Assembly: GCF_004027225.2 (NCBI RefSeq)
Contig: NC_044291.2
Coordinates: 11,206,707-11,270,706 of the forward strand
Reading direction: 5' to 3'
DNA from: Strigops habroptila
Taxonomy: Eukaryota > Chordata > Aves > Psittaciformes > Psittacidae
DNA length: 64,000 bases
Shown piece after piece: positions 11,661-23,079 of this stretch. Under the pieces are notes generated by a model. The model ran no database searches and was not told the origin of the DNA. It saw only the letters and a list, made by a program, of their open reading frames with translations. The position numbers and the translations under genes are program-made. Each line of letters begins with the position of its first letter. The first letter of the stretch is position 1.

Positions 11661-14600
11661 CTTGTGCCTTGCCTCTGCCTCTGCCTGTACCCCTGCCTGC
11701 ACCCTGCCTGCACCCTGCCTGCGCTGCCCCATGGTGATGGGACCCTGGCAACAAGGACTGGCCCCTGGCCATGGGGATGGGTCCCTGGCTGTGGGGACTG
11801 ACAGCACCCCGGCCATGGGGCAAGTCTTCACCTGCCAGGTCACTCTTCTTTTTTTCCTGGGTTGCCATGTCCCTGCCTGCAGTGGGGCAGCGTGGGGCAC
11901 AGCCGCACTAGGTGACAGCAGGGTGTGGGTGACCAGCTCGGTCCACGCTCCATGGGGCTGTGTGCTTCTGCAGCAGGTCTGGGGCAGGGATGTCTGTGGG
12001 GCTCCCTGACCTCAGCTGCTGCCTGTCCCCGGGGCCTGCCCGCCTGCAGGCTCCCTGAGGGACAGGGGTGCAGACTCGGCTCGACCTGAGCTTCATGGGC
12101 AGCTGCCCCACGGCATGGCCGGCACCCCATGGGTGGACGTGTCCCCGTCAGACCCAGTGACCAGCAGGCAAGTGGTTAACACCAGACGCTCTTCCCATTC
12201 CATCCTGGCTCTCCAGCCCCGCTGCCTCCTGGACAAGGCTCTCCTGGGCAGGTTGCTGGTCCGAGGCCAAGGGGAGGGCCGTAGCAGGGACCGGGGCAGC
12301 CTTTGTCCCAGGAGCGGGCTCCGCACTCCAAGTACACAGTGACACGGGCAAGCGTCGGAGCCGGGAGCAGCCGGGGTAAGCCTGCGCAGGGAAGGGGCTT
12401 GGGGGGGCCCTCGTTGGACCTTGGCTCAGAGGGTGGTGGTGGGTCAGCACTGGAGCCAGTGGTGGGGACAAACATGTTCAGTGGGCTGGAGGGGCAGGAA
12501 GAGAGGGCTGGGGGACAGAGGGGCACGGGGCCCGCATGGACGGGGCATGGAGGACACTGCTGGGCCCCAGCGCTGGTGGGAGAGATGGGAGCCAGGGACC
12601 GCTCTGCCTGGCATGGATGCTCATGACACTCACCTTCGCTGTTGTTCTTACACCCTAAAGAGCCTGTTTGGCTTACACATCCCACATGCCCAGGGCGGGA
12701 ACTCAGCCCCGTTCTCCCAAGCACCAGCAGCGCCTCCGAGCCCCCTCTCCTGCGCCAGGGGCGCTGCAGGTGAGGGACGTCCCGTGGTGTTTGCGGAGCG
12801 CTCGTGGTGCCGGGTCACACACAGGCAAGGGCAGACGTGGCCCAGGCTGGGCACAGCTGGGAACTTCCCACACAGGCACTGCTCCCTGTGGGCTGTGCAG
12901 CAACGTGCCCCTTCTGCAACTCTGGAGCCATCACCACCACCTCCCGGCCCTGCTGCACATGGGTTCAGCGCTGGCCAGCCCCAAGGTGCCATGGAAAGCC
13001 TGGGCAAATGGATCAGTTTCTCACATGCCTTTTGCCTTGTTTTCCACCCCATGGGCTCTCTCCCCATGCCCTGCTGCCCTCCCTGGCTCTGTGCTGCCTT
13101 TGAATGCTGCCTCCTGCCCAGTCCCAGTTGGAGATTAGTCCCTACCAGAGCAGGTGGAGCCCATTTCCCACTAACTCCCACACGCAGGATGTGCAATTTA
13201 TTTCCATTTCACATCATTCCATTGCACAGTGCCTGGGGCAGGGTTTTCCAGGATGTGGGCTGGGCTGGGCTTTATTGTGTTACCCAGAGCAGGGCAATCC
13301 CATCCCCATTGCACAGCTGCATCTAGGCAAACTCCAGGCTGATAGGACTGGAGACACGACAATATAGGAATTCATCAGCTGCTTCCATATGTTCTCTTCT
13401 GGCCGTAGCCACCGCACAGGGCAGGGCTCCCTGATAAGGGTTTCCTGTCGTCCTGTGTCCCATGACGTGGGCCAGAAGAACAGCTGCTATCCATCATTAC
13501 ACATCTCATGTCACAGAGGGTATTGGTCACCCTTGTTCGTCACTGGAGATGCTGACACCGAACCAGGAATCAGCATCTCCTCTGACTTTGCCAAAGGTCC
13601 TTCATCTCCGGCTCCAGCCACTGACCTGGCAAAAGGACAAGGGAATTCCTCTGTGGTTCTATGCACTCGCAGGAGAATTGTGCAGCCAAGTGACAGCCCC
13701 CAGGTGCCACGCCAGAGCTCCAGGTGGATTCAACCACTTCTCTAGACTGTGTCCAGGCCTCTCAGGACATCCACTGCTCAGCCTGAGGCCGTGGAGGGAG
13801 CCAGCCCATGGTGGCATGGGTCAGGGTGCTTAGGAAAGCACATCTGGACCAGCTGGGGTGCTGCTGTGTGCTGAGGCCATTGCAGACCCTTTGGCTTTGC
13901 TTCTCTGCTGCAATTTCTTCCCAATGCCTCAGGCTGATCCTGCTGGGAGCTGAGCTCCAGCTGGACAAGTGGGACGTGCAGGACCTGCTCCTATCCCCAA
14001 GGACTCCTCTGCACCCACTGGCCAGGCTGCCCGTGTGATGCTGTCACTGTTGGCAGCTTGGCTGAGGGGCTCTGTGCCCAGGTCCACAGAAGCCTGCTGC
14101 CTCTGCCCTTCTGCCTGCCCTTGCGGCTGCAGGAGAGGCTTGGGGATCACCTGCAGGCAAGGACACTGTCCCTGCATGTCTGCTTACCTGCTGTGGTAAG
14201 CAAACCTGGAGCCGTGGCAAGGTGGACACGTGGCTGGAGATGCTGTTCCCCTGCCTGGAGCAGAGAGGACCTGGAGCAGGGACAGTCTGGGCCTGTTGTG
14301 CAGCAGATGTTGCCTGATGGAACCAAATCTTGTGGGACGGGTTGTGTGAGCTTGCAGGGGATGATGGCAGCATGTGGGTGCTGGAGGGATGTGCCTCTCC
14401 ATCCCGGAAGGGATGGCCACACTGGGAACCTGCTAGGGCAGGGTCCTGCTCCCACTGCTTCCCCCAGCAGTGCAGTTGGAGCAGGGCAGAGGGATGGGGT
14501 CTATGTGCAGAGGGAGGCCCAAAGGGCTGCAGCTGAGGCAGGCCTGAAAAGCCAGGCTGCAAATCCCCCGGAGAGGGAGCGCTCAGCAGAACAGGGTGTC

Positions 14601-14780
14601 CCAGCCCGAGACTGCTGAAAGCGTCCCATAAGAGCAGCCATGCCCCAGAGAATGGCTTCAGGCCTTGCTAGGGAAGGGGAAAGTCCCATATCCATATGTG
14701 GGATTTGCATTTCCCATATCCTTATATGAGACTTGTATTTCAAAACTGCCCTTGCAAATGCAGAGGTGGGAGCATGTTGT
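11661..14780. other. Intergenic stretch between head-to-head ENTPD8 copies B and C
   Basis: About 3.1 kb of GC-rich unique sequence between the divergent 5' ends. I see no coding exon with homology, no CR1 and no RNA gene. It probably contains the promoter and any untranslated first exon of copy C. Open frames here lack recognisable domains and overlap each other on both strands. Confidence 0.5.
14685..14745 (+). promoter_or_regulatory. AT-rich repeated block before ENTPD8 copy C, with octamer motif
   Basis: CCCATATCCATATGTGGGA is followed by a second CCCATATCCTTATATGAGA, an imperfect tandem duplication. Between them lies ATTTGCAT (14703-14710), the consensus octamer for POU-class factors. 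TTATATGA at about 14,722 is the only TATA-like element near the start codon at 14810. A CTTGCAG at 14791-14797 could instead be a splice acceptor for an upstream untranslated exon, so the promoter reading is tentative. Confidence 0.3.
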
Positions 14781-14809
14781 TGGGGCTGTTCTTGCAGGTT
14801 GGAGGAGGA

Positions 14810-17800
14810 ATGGACTACAAAGCCAAGGTCCTTGCAGGTCTGCTGGCAGCCACTTGTGTCTTCAGCTTCATTGCCCTCATTCTGAGCATCGTGAACGTGA
14901 AGGACGTGATTCTGCCTCCCAGCACCAAGGTAGGGTCCTTGGGAGGAGCTGCCTGCTCTCACGTGGGTGCTGGCTGCCCCTTGGTAGAGGATTTTCCCTG
15001 GGTTTCAGGCAGGCTTGAGCCCAGAAAGCTCCGAGGGCTGTAGCAGCTCTGCTCTGGAGCCAGGCGGAGAGAGCTGGGCTGGTTCAGCCTGGAAAAGAGA
15101 AGGCTCCTTAAGGGGAGACCTTAGAGCAGCTCCAGTGCCTAAAGGGGCTCCAGGAAACCTGGAGAGGGGCTTTGGACAAGGGCCTGGAGGGACAGGACAG
15201 GGGGAATGGCTTTAACCTGCCAGAGGGGAGATTGAGATGAGCTCTTAGGCAGAAGCTCTTCCCTGTGAGGGTGCTGAGGCACTGGCACAGGGTGGCCAGA
15301 GAAGCTGTGGCTGCCCCATCCCTGGCAGTGTTCAAGGCCAGGTTGGACACAGGGGCTTGGAGCAACCTGCTCTAGTGGAAGGTGTCCCTGGCCGTGGCAG
15401 GGGGTTGGAACTGAAGGAGCTTTAAGGTCCCTTCCAACACAAACCGCTCTGGGATTCTATGGGGACAAGCCCACACACAGGCTGGCCTCGGTCTGGCAGA
15501 GTTGGGTCACTGTGCCTGACTCTACAGCACATACAACCTTCTCACTGGAGCTCAAAGGGCTTGTGGTGGATCCTTGTACCCGACACAGCAGTGACTGCAA
15601 TGCCTCAGGGCTCTCCCTGCTCAGGCGATACTCTTTTGGCCATCTGAGGTTCCTCTGTGCCAGGAGCTCTGCTGGCTCTGTTGGTGGCACCACCTGACAG
15701 CCCGTGTCCCCTCTGCCCCCAGTATGGGATGGTGTTTGACGCTGGCTCCACGCACACGACTCTCTACATCTACCAGTGGCCTGCGGACAAGGAGAATGGC
15801 ACCGGCATCGTGTCCCAGGTGGAGGCCTGCACCGTGGCCGGTGAGTGCCGGGACGTGCCGTCCCTCTCCCTGTCCCTGCTCTGCGCAGGGACCCTTCACT
15901 GGGGCACTTGTCCCGCAGCACCAAGTGGGGTTGGCTGGTTCATGCCGGGTGAGGTGAATGGTGAATACCCCAAAGGGCACTTATTTATTTATTTATTGGG
16001 TATTTATAAATACCCAAAGGACGTCTATTCCTATTGCAAAGGTGCTCTCAGGCTGGTCTCTCAGGAGGGAAGAACAAGGCTAGCGAGGAAGGTAGGGTCA
16101 GCTAAATGGTGCATGGAGCTGTGCTGGGACTGGCAAAGGCCACCAGGCCGGGGCAGAGGTGCCTGGGCAGGGGCCGGGAGGGCTCCAAGCTCACCTTGAC
16201 CTCACATCCAGGCAGGTCAGTTACTGGTTAACTGCAGGGGTCTGGCAGAGGGCAAAGTGTAACAGAGATGATGGCAGAGGGCTGATGGCAGAGGGCTGAT
16301 GGCACTAATGGTGTGCAGAGCTGGGGGAAGGTAAATAGTGGTATTTCCACCTCAGAGCCTGTCCCTGGGCGCTGCAGGACCACACTGGGTCCTCAGATCT
16401 GCTGCCAGCTTCCAAAAATAGGAACTCAAACAAGCTGTGGAGAGGGCACCTCTGCATGTGTATATGCTCCACACACCTCCCTGCAGGACAAAGGAGAGCC
16501 TGCCCCTTCCCCAGGGGAATAAGGAACTGCTCTGTTTGCTGAACGAGTCCTGCAGGAATGCTGGGCTGTGTCAGGCAGTTCGACCTCCCTGCATTAAACA
16601 AGGGCTCAGCATCACAAGGTGCAGTGCGGCCCTTCTGCTGTGTGCGGAGCAGGAGTTGCCTGTGGCTGTGGCACACGTGCTGCCTCCAGGAAGAAGGTCA
16701 GCTCCGAGCACTGCCCGGCTGGGAGACCCATGGCAAGGGCACGAAGAGACTGGGAATGCAGGGACAAACCCTTGGAGGCTTCATGCATTGGCAGTCCCGC
16801 ACTGTCCTGTCCCTCCTGGGTGTCACTGATCTGGCTCCATGACATGGTGTTCTCCTGCAGGACCCGGCATCTCCAGCTATGCTGACGACCCCGCCGGGGC
16901 TGGAGCCAGCCTGAAGCCCTGCCTGGACAAGGCCATGGAGATCATCCCGGCAGAGCAGCAGCGGGAGACCCCCACCTACCTGGGGGCCACAGCGGGCATG
17001 CGGCTGCTGAGGTACAGCGCAGCGCGGAGCCGACACCTCCACCCTCCCCACCATGTGCTTCTGCACTGGAGCCTGGGCAGGGGCTGGGATGGGGCTGGGG
17101 CACAAGGGGCTAAGGGCATGGGGGGGCTGCCCCAGAGGCCACGGGGGTGGGCAGAGAATCCACATCTGCAGCCTACGGGGTGTCCAAGAGAGATGCTCGC
17201 TGTGCCCATGGGGAAACCCCACAGCCCACACCACCACCAGCAGCTCCTGGAGTGGATCACAGAATCCCAGACTGGTTTGGGTTGAACGGACCTCAAAGCT
17301 CCTCCAGTTCCAACGCCCTGCCACAGGCAGGGACACCTTCCACTAGAGCAGGTTGCTCCAAGCCCCTGTGTTCAACCTGGCCTTGAACACTGCCAGGGAT
17401 GGGGCAGCCACGGCTTCTCTGGGCACCCTGTGCCAGTGCCTCAGCACCCTCACAGGGAAGAGCTTCTGCCTAAGAGCTCATCTCAATCTCCCCTCTGGCA
17501 GATTAAAGCCATTCCCCTTGTCCTGTCCCTACAGGCCCTTGTCCAAAGCTCCTCTCCAGGTTTCCTGTAGCCCCTTTAGGCACTGGAGCTGCTCTAAGGT
17601 CTCTCCTTCAGGAGCCTTCTCTTCTCCAGGCTGACCCAGCCCAGCTCTCTCCGCCTGGCTCCAGAGCAGAGCTGCTCCAGCCCTCGCAGCAGCTCCGTGG
17701 CCCCGCTTTGCCAGAACCTCCTTTGCATGAACCTTCCTGTGTTCAGGCCGAGCCCACAGGCAGCATTTTTAGGGAGACTCCCAGCACAGCAGAGGAGGGA

Positions 17801-20800
17801 TCTGGTGGCTTTGCCCTGTCTCTGTTCCTTGGCAGCAGCCGCAGCCTCTCGCTGTCAGCCCTGCGCTGGAGCTGCCCGGCCATTGCCTGCTCCACTCGCA
17901 GTGTCCATCTCCTTCCCCGGGCAGGGAGCAGAACAGCACCAAGGCCCAGCAGGTCTTTGCCGAGGTGGCCAAGGCCATTGGCGAGTACCCGGTGGAGTTC
18001 CGCGGAGCTCAGGTCCTGACGGGGAATGAGGAGGGCTCCTTCAGCTGGATCAGCGTCAACTACCTGCTGGAGACGCTCGTCAAGGTGTGGGCTTGGGCAG
18101 CGGGCACAGGGGGTGAGCAGTAACATCCCCATGTGAGCCTCAGCCAGGTTCCTTTATTCCCAGACACGAGGTTCAGGGTGTTCATCACACAGGTCAATGT
18201 AGCCCGTGGTCGTGAACCGCGTGTGATTAACAGAATCAAGGGTCTCCGTGTCCTTTTGCCTGGCCCTGTGCTCTCCACTTACACATGCATCAGGTTTGGT
18301 ATCACAGGAATGCAGCAATTCCAGACCCCAGATGAAAGTGTTTCTCTTTCCCTCCTCAAAGTCTCTGGATCCCAGCTGATGTCCAGCAACCAAGGGGCCA
18401 GACCTCAGTGCTGCACAGAGGTCTGTGTGGGTTGACGAGGGTGTAGGCAGGAAGGGGTTAAACAGAGAGACAGGACATGGAAGGTCCCTCAGGGACTTCT
18501 GAGCGCACAAAGCCTTGAGGGAAGGGACAGAGACTGTGACTATTTCCAGTTCAGACTAACACTTGCTGTCTTATCGGGCCAGTATTCCTTTGCAGAGAAA
18601 TGGGAACATCCGCAGGACGCGGAGGTTCTTGGCGCTCTGGACCTTGGAGGTGCCTCAACACAAATAACCTTCCAGCCTGGAGTCGCCATTGAGGACGAGA
18701 ACACCTCTGTCTTCTTCAGGCTGTACGGCACCAACTACTCGCTCTACACCCACAGCTACCTCTGCTATGGGCAGACACAGGCCTTGAAGAGGCTGCTGGC
18801 AGCTCTCCACCAGGTACCGCAGCCACTGGTCGCCAGGACCTGCTCAACCATTTCCCATTGCCATCAACAACGTCTTCCAGAAATTTTGGGCATTCCTGTG
18901 GAAAAAGTGTTAAGGAATTGGGAATTCAAAAACCTGGGAGAAGCTTAGATTTTATCTGCTGAACCAAAATACTCTCTCATTTGGTTGGGAAGTGGTGGTG
19001 GTTCCCTGCCAGGTTCCTTCTCCCCATATGTTGACATGTATTAACATCTTCCATCATTTTGCAAGCCCAGCTGTATCCTCAGGCTGTTCCATCCCTACTC
19101 ACTCGCCCTTCCTCAGTTTCTGCCCCCAGAGAGGATTCCCAACATACATGGCTCCACGACTGAGCAATGTCCTCCTGCCTTACCTCAGACAGAGCACATG
19201 GCCCAGTGCAGCGGGAGGCAGAGATGCTCAGGGAGCACACACCCGGGATGCACCTTTGGTCCTTTCTGTGCTAGGACCAGCACGGGGACAGAGTGAATGC
19301 CAGAGCAACCAGCTCTCCATGCAGGCAGGGAGCATGCTGCCAATCCCATGGGACGCACAGCCTGGCAGGGCATCACCACCCAGCACAGCTCAGTGGGGCA
19401 GCCAAAGTCATGCAAAGGATGGCTCCTGCTTCTCCTCAAATCCTCCTAGAGTCTAGATCCTGCTCCCAAAAAGCAAGATCCAGTCCCTGCCTAAACACAG
19501 GATGTTCTGTGGGTCGGATCTCACTGGCACCCCACACCAAGCCCCACTAACGGCTTGCACTCTCTGCAGGCCAGCCCGTCCACCGCGCAGATCTCACACC
19601 CCTGCTACCCCAGGGGATACGAGGAGAACATCACCACAGCAGAGCTCTACGACAGCCCCTGTGTGCGTGCCCCGAGCACCCCCAGTGCTGCCCAGCTCCT
19701 CAGGGTGACGGGGACAGGGGAGCCAGCAGCGTGCAGCGCCGCCGTCCAGGAGCTCTTCAACCTCAGCTGTGGGGCCAACAGCACGTGCGGGTTCAACGGG
19801 GTCTATCAGCCGCCCGTGCGGGGACAGTTCTTTGTAAGGAGCCTCCGTCCCCGCAGCTGTGGTGGGAGGGAATAGGGGAGGGTGGGATTCTCCATTGCCG
19901 CTGGTTGTGGGAAGGGGTGGGGAGAGAGGCAACCCCAGAGCTGGTCCCATCTGCAACCTCTTCTATGCTGGGAGGTGGCTTCTGCCTCGTGTGGTGTCCC
20001 AGCCCTCCCCAAGGGAAGATCCAATCCCAGGGAGCAAGCCTGAGCTGGCTCCGAGTGCGAGCAGCAGCCCCAGGGCTTGTCAACCAGCTCCAAGGTTTCT
20101 GGTAGACCATCAAGTGGGTGCTGGATGCAGAATCCTGGGAATTACATGGGAATCTGTCCCCAAGCAAGAGGGGGCCCTGGGTCTTTTTTTGGAGTGGGGA
20201 AGGAGGTATAGTTCTTACCATCTCCCTGTATCCCCCAGGCCTTTGCTGGGTTCTACTACACCTTCCACTTCCTGAACCTGACCAGCCAGCAGTCTCTAAA
20301 GGACGTCAACTCCACGGTCCAGGCCTTCTGCAAGAAGGACTGGGCAGAGGTGAGAGTCCTGTGTGGGGCAGCAAGGAGTCCTGTGCTTGTCCTGTCCCAA
20401 ACCTCTGCCCAGGAAGGCAATGTCCTGCTGTCCCCTGGGGTAGGGAGGGTTCCTGAGCATCTGCTTCTCTCCCTGTTGCACTGTGTCCCCTGATGGCCCC
20501 ACAGCTGGTGGAGACCTTCCCACAGGACAAGGAATATCTACACAACTACTGCTCCACGGCCATTTACATCTTGACACTGCTGCTCGACGGCTACAAGTTC
20601 AGTGAGCACACGTGGAGCAGCATCCACTTCAGGCAGCAGGTAAGGACCCCGCGGGCCCTGCCTCCAACACACGTGCAGGAGCAGCATCCCCGGAGTCCCC
20701 TGCACCAGAAATGTGTCCTCATCGCAGGGCTGCTGCCCAGTGACCCCAGCCCAGTGACCCCAGCCCAGCTTCACTCTTCCTTCCCTGCCCTAAACGTCTG

Positions 20801-21575
20801 ACACCAGCTTGTTCTCACTCACTCTGGTGTGAACATAAGCTTATTTTAAGGGGGTTGGAGAAGTGCACAGGAGGATTTGGCCACTTTGGTGTCTGATATA
20901 GAGCAGAATTGACTTGAGCATCAGAGCTGATGGTGGCCTCAGGACGCATTTGAACCAGAACAGGACCAAATCTGAAGGATCATGGGGGAGGAGGAAAGCT
21001 CAGACCCAAAGTCATGGTCACAGAGGCAAATCTGGACCAGAGCAGTCATTATCATAGAATCAGAGCCTGGTTTTGGTTGGAAGGGACCTTAAAGCTCTTC
21101 CAGTTTCAAACCCCTGCCACAGGCAGGGACACCTTCCACTAAAGCAGGTTGCTCCAAGCCCCGTCCAACCTGGCCTTGTTCATCCGCATTCAGCTGCCCT
21201 TCAGCCCTTGGGAAGGGGGGACAGGAAAGCTCTTGTGTATCTGGGGCTGGTAAGGTCAGGTTCACCACAGCCACGTCCATGTGTGAAATCACAGCTGGGG
21301 CAGCTCATGGGAGAGTCCCTTGAACTAAAGCCACCAGTGGCTGGGAGAGGCACTTTTGGATGATCTCTGCTCCCTCACCTCAGGCAGCAAACACAGACAT
21401 CGGATGGACGCTGGGCTTCATGCTGAACCTCACCAACATGATCCCCACGGAGGCTCTGGGTCACGTCAAAGGGCACCAGCCCAGTCTGTGGGCAGGTGCT
21501 GTCTCCTGCATTGTGCTGGCCATCGTGGCAGGCCTGGTGGCCGGGTTCCTCCAGTGTTTCTGCAAAACCAAGTAG
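14810..21575 (+). CDS. ENTPD8: Ecto-nucleoside triphosphate diphosphohydrolase 8 (copy C, 9 exons)
   Basis: Exons: 14810-14929, 15723-15840, 16861-17011, 17925-18084, 18583-18813, 19570-19833, 20239-20349, 20505-20639 and 21384-21575. All borders are AG/GT. The sum is 1482 bases, 493 aa, the length I recall for chicken ecto-ATP diphosphohydrolase, which it closely resembles. It hydrolyses extracellular ATP and ADP at the plasma membrane. Visible are an N-terminal helix (about 8-29), ACR1 DAGSTHT (46-52), ACR2 GATAGMRLL (121-129), ACR3 with the catalytic Glu in NEEGSFSW (164-171), ACR4 [11 protein letters not shown] (200-210), ACR5 [17 protein letters not shown] (435-451) and a C-terminal helix (about 464-487) with a KTK end. 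ACR3 carries Ser where copy B and the family have Gly (FSW instead of FGW). The start gives [12 protein letters not shown], like chicken. NOXA1 follows convergently, as in human. Confidence 0.94.
15030..15461 (+). mobile_element. CR1 LINE in intron 1 of ENTPD8 copy C
   Basis: A 5'-truncated CR1 in the sense orientation of the gene, ending GGGATTCTATG. No counterpart exists in intron 1 of copy B. Confidence 0.92.
15979..16017. repeat. TTTA microsatellite joined to a perfect 22-base palindrome
   Basis: A short run of TTAT units leads into TTGGGTATTTATAAATACCC plus AA (15996-16017), which equals its own reverse complement. The flanks carry a second copy of the AATACCC-CAAAGG phrase. It lies in intron 2 of ENTPD8 copy C. 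Confidence 0.85.
16268..16304. repeat. Short tandem repeat, 14-base unit
   Basis: GATGGCAGAGGGCT is present about two and a half times in a row in intron 2 of ENTPD8 copy C. A similar small repeat (AGTGACCCCAGCCC, two copies) lies at about 20,738-20,768 in intron 8. Confidence 0.8.
16800..18113 (+). repeat. Inverted-repeat arm shared with ENTPD8-like copy B (probable gene-conversion tract)
   Basis: Partner of 8122-9430. The identity begins about 60 bases before exon 3 (CTGTCCCTCCTGGG) and ends about 30 bases into intron 4 (GGGCTTGGGCAG). Exon 3 is identical at the protein level and exon 4 differs by one residue. Confidence 0.85.
17256..17702 (-). mobile_element. CR1 LINE in intron 3 of ENTPD8 copy C
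   Basis: The same insertion as the CR1 at 8534-8977, seen in inverted orientation: the same 3' junction (ATCACAGAATCCC) and the same 5' truncation next to GCTTTGCCAGAACCTCC. It is antisense to its host gene in both copies. Confidence 0.92.
19562..19840 (+). repeat. Exon-6 segment near-identical to copy B (second conversion tract)
   Basis: Exon 6 here and at 6565-6828 on the other strand differ at only about four positions, whereas the flanking introns quickly become unalignable by eye. The likeness spans the acceptor (CTCTGCAGGCC) through the donor (TTTGTAAGGA). Confidence 0.8.
21052..21177 (-). mobile_element. CR1 LINE, short 3' fragment
   Basis: A fragment of about 125 bases starting ATCATAGAATCAGAGCC and stopping in the CCAACCTGGCCTT segment. 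It lies in the last intron of ENTPD8 copy C, antisense. Confidence 0.88.
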
Positions 21576-21842
21576 CTCCCAGCCTGCTGACTAGAGGCAT
21601 CCTGCCCACTAAAGCAGGCAGGGACGTGCTGCAAAAGGTGGAAGGGGGAGAAGAAAGAGGGCATTAGACCCATCTCCATTGTTCAGGAGGTCTAACTGAG
21701 TCATCTCTATGAAGATGTTGAAGATGACAATGCTGTCTTGAGCTCTCCGAGTACCTCCAAGAGGAAAGGACTCCTTCAATCTGGCTGATAAAAGCTGACA
21801 GAGACTTGGTGGCTGGATGAAGCCAGATCAATCCAAACTAGA

Positions 21843-21848
21843 AATAAA
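21843..21848 (+). terminator. Polyadenylation signal of ENTPD8 copy C
   Basis: AATAAA about 270 bases after the stop at 21575. The untranslated stretch between holds nothing else. Confidence 0.7.
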
Positions 21849-22139
21849 ATCCATTTTGTTTTTCAAATAGGAAAGTCCCCGACCAGCCTCGCAGGGTTTC
21901 CTGCTGGGCTGCTCTCCAACAGCCGTGGGAGGCAACTGGTGGTGGAGAGCAGTGGTGGCCACCTAAGCTCTAAGGAGAGAGGTGACCTTACCTGTATCTT
22001 GCCCTGGGCAAGGCTGTTGTACTATGTGACAGTATTTTCCCAAAGGCACTTTCAGATGTCTTTCAACTCTTTACTACCATGTCTCAGCAGAAAGATGCAA
22101 GTGGAGGTTGACTGAAGAGCTGCCAACTGTGGCTCAGGG
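21849..22139. other. Short spacer between convergent ENTPD8 and NOXA1 3' ends
   Basis: About 290 bases separate the two convergent polyadenylation signals. No repeat or gene seen. Confidence 0.5.
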
Positions 22140-22145
22140 TTTATT
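22140..22145 (-). terminator. Polyadenylation signal of NOXA1
   Basis: TTTATT on the + strand is AATAAA on the - strand, about 935 bases after the NOXA1 stop codon. The region 22,146-23,079 would then be the 3' untranslated region; two overlapping open frames there have no recognisable domain. Confidence 0.55.
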
Positions 22146-23079
22146 TGATATTCCAGTTACACAGCTCAGCTCTGTCAGACACCAAATCCGTAACGGGTTC
22201 CAGCTCCAGACACTTGAGAGGTTTATCTAGCTCAGCAGAGCCCAGCACAGCCCAGGGGCAGGAACCAGATGGTCACCTCATTCCCCCCAGCTCCAGCCTA
22301 GCAGCCCCCTGCCCAGCCCCTCCAAAGGGTTGCTCTGAGCAGGGGTGTTCCCACAACTACCTCTCCTCCACACTGCAAGGCCCCTCCTGCCCATGCAGCA
22401 TGAAGTAATATCCAGGCAGGTCTTAAGGGCTTGAGAAAAGAATCAAAAGCATTTGGGCTGAGGAATGGTCAGAGCCCTTTGGCTTTGGCAGATCTGTAGG
22501 GTATTTGCTGTGGAAGATGATACCTGGTGGTCCTAACCCAAGGTGTTATCCCATTCACCCCACTGCAAACTGCTTAGAAAAGCCATTTGAAAGAGCAGCA
22601 CCTCTGTGTGGTGGAGGTACCTTGTGGTGGAGGTAACGACATGTGAGCCAAGGGCCTGGGATCCAGGGCTCTGCCTCCTGCTCACAGTCTTTGGCTTCAT
22701 TAGAGTGAGGCTCAGCCCTCCAGCCTGAACTTGAGCGACAGGGAGAGGGGGTGAAGACCTCCATCCATAGGAACCCCGTCCCACCCAGAAGGTCTGAGCT
22801 GGCACTCGGGCATTTCCCATAGCCAAACACCAGATCCCTCTCCTTTCTCTCTGCCCTGCACAGGCACATCTTTGGCAGTGTAAGCACAGAGGTAAAAATG
22901 CCGGGTTTGGAAATAGGCTGTAAAAGATGCTGTTGGACTGCTGGAGCTGACCCCATGGGATCTGTGAGTCCAGGTTCAGCAGAGCTCCTGGCTGTGCTGG
23001 CTGTGGTCTGAATAAGCTGGGACTGATGCCTCCCATCCCCGGGAGACAGTGCAGTCGGGCAGGAGAAGGCTCCTCTTTG

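Noticed and set aside
10920-11868. Several long overlapping open frames on both strands
   Set aside because: They come from GC-rich, stop-poor promoter sequence and the 76-base minisatellite; their Ala/Gly/Arg-rich peptides match no family.
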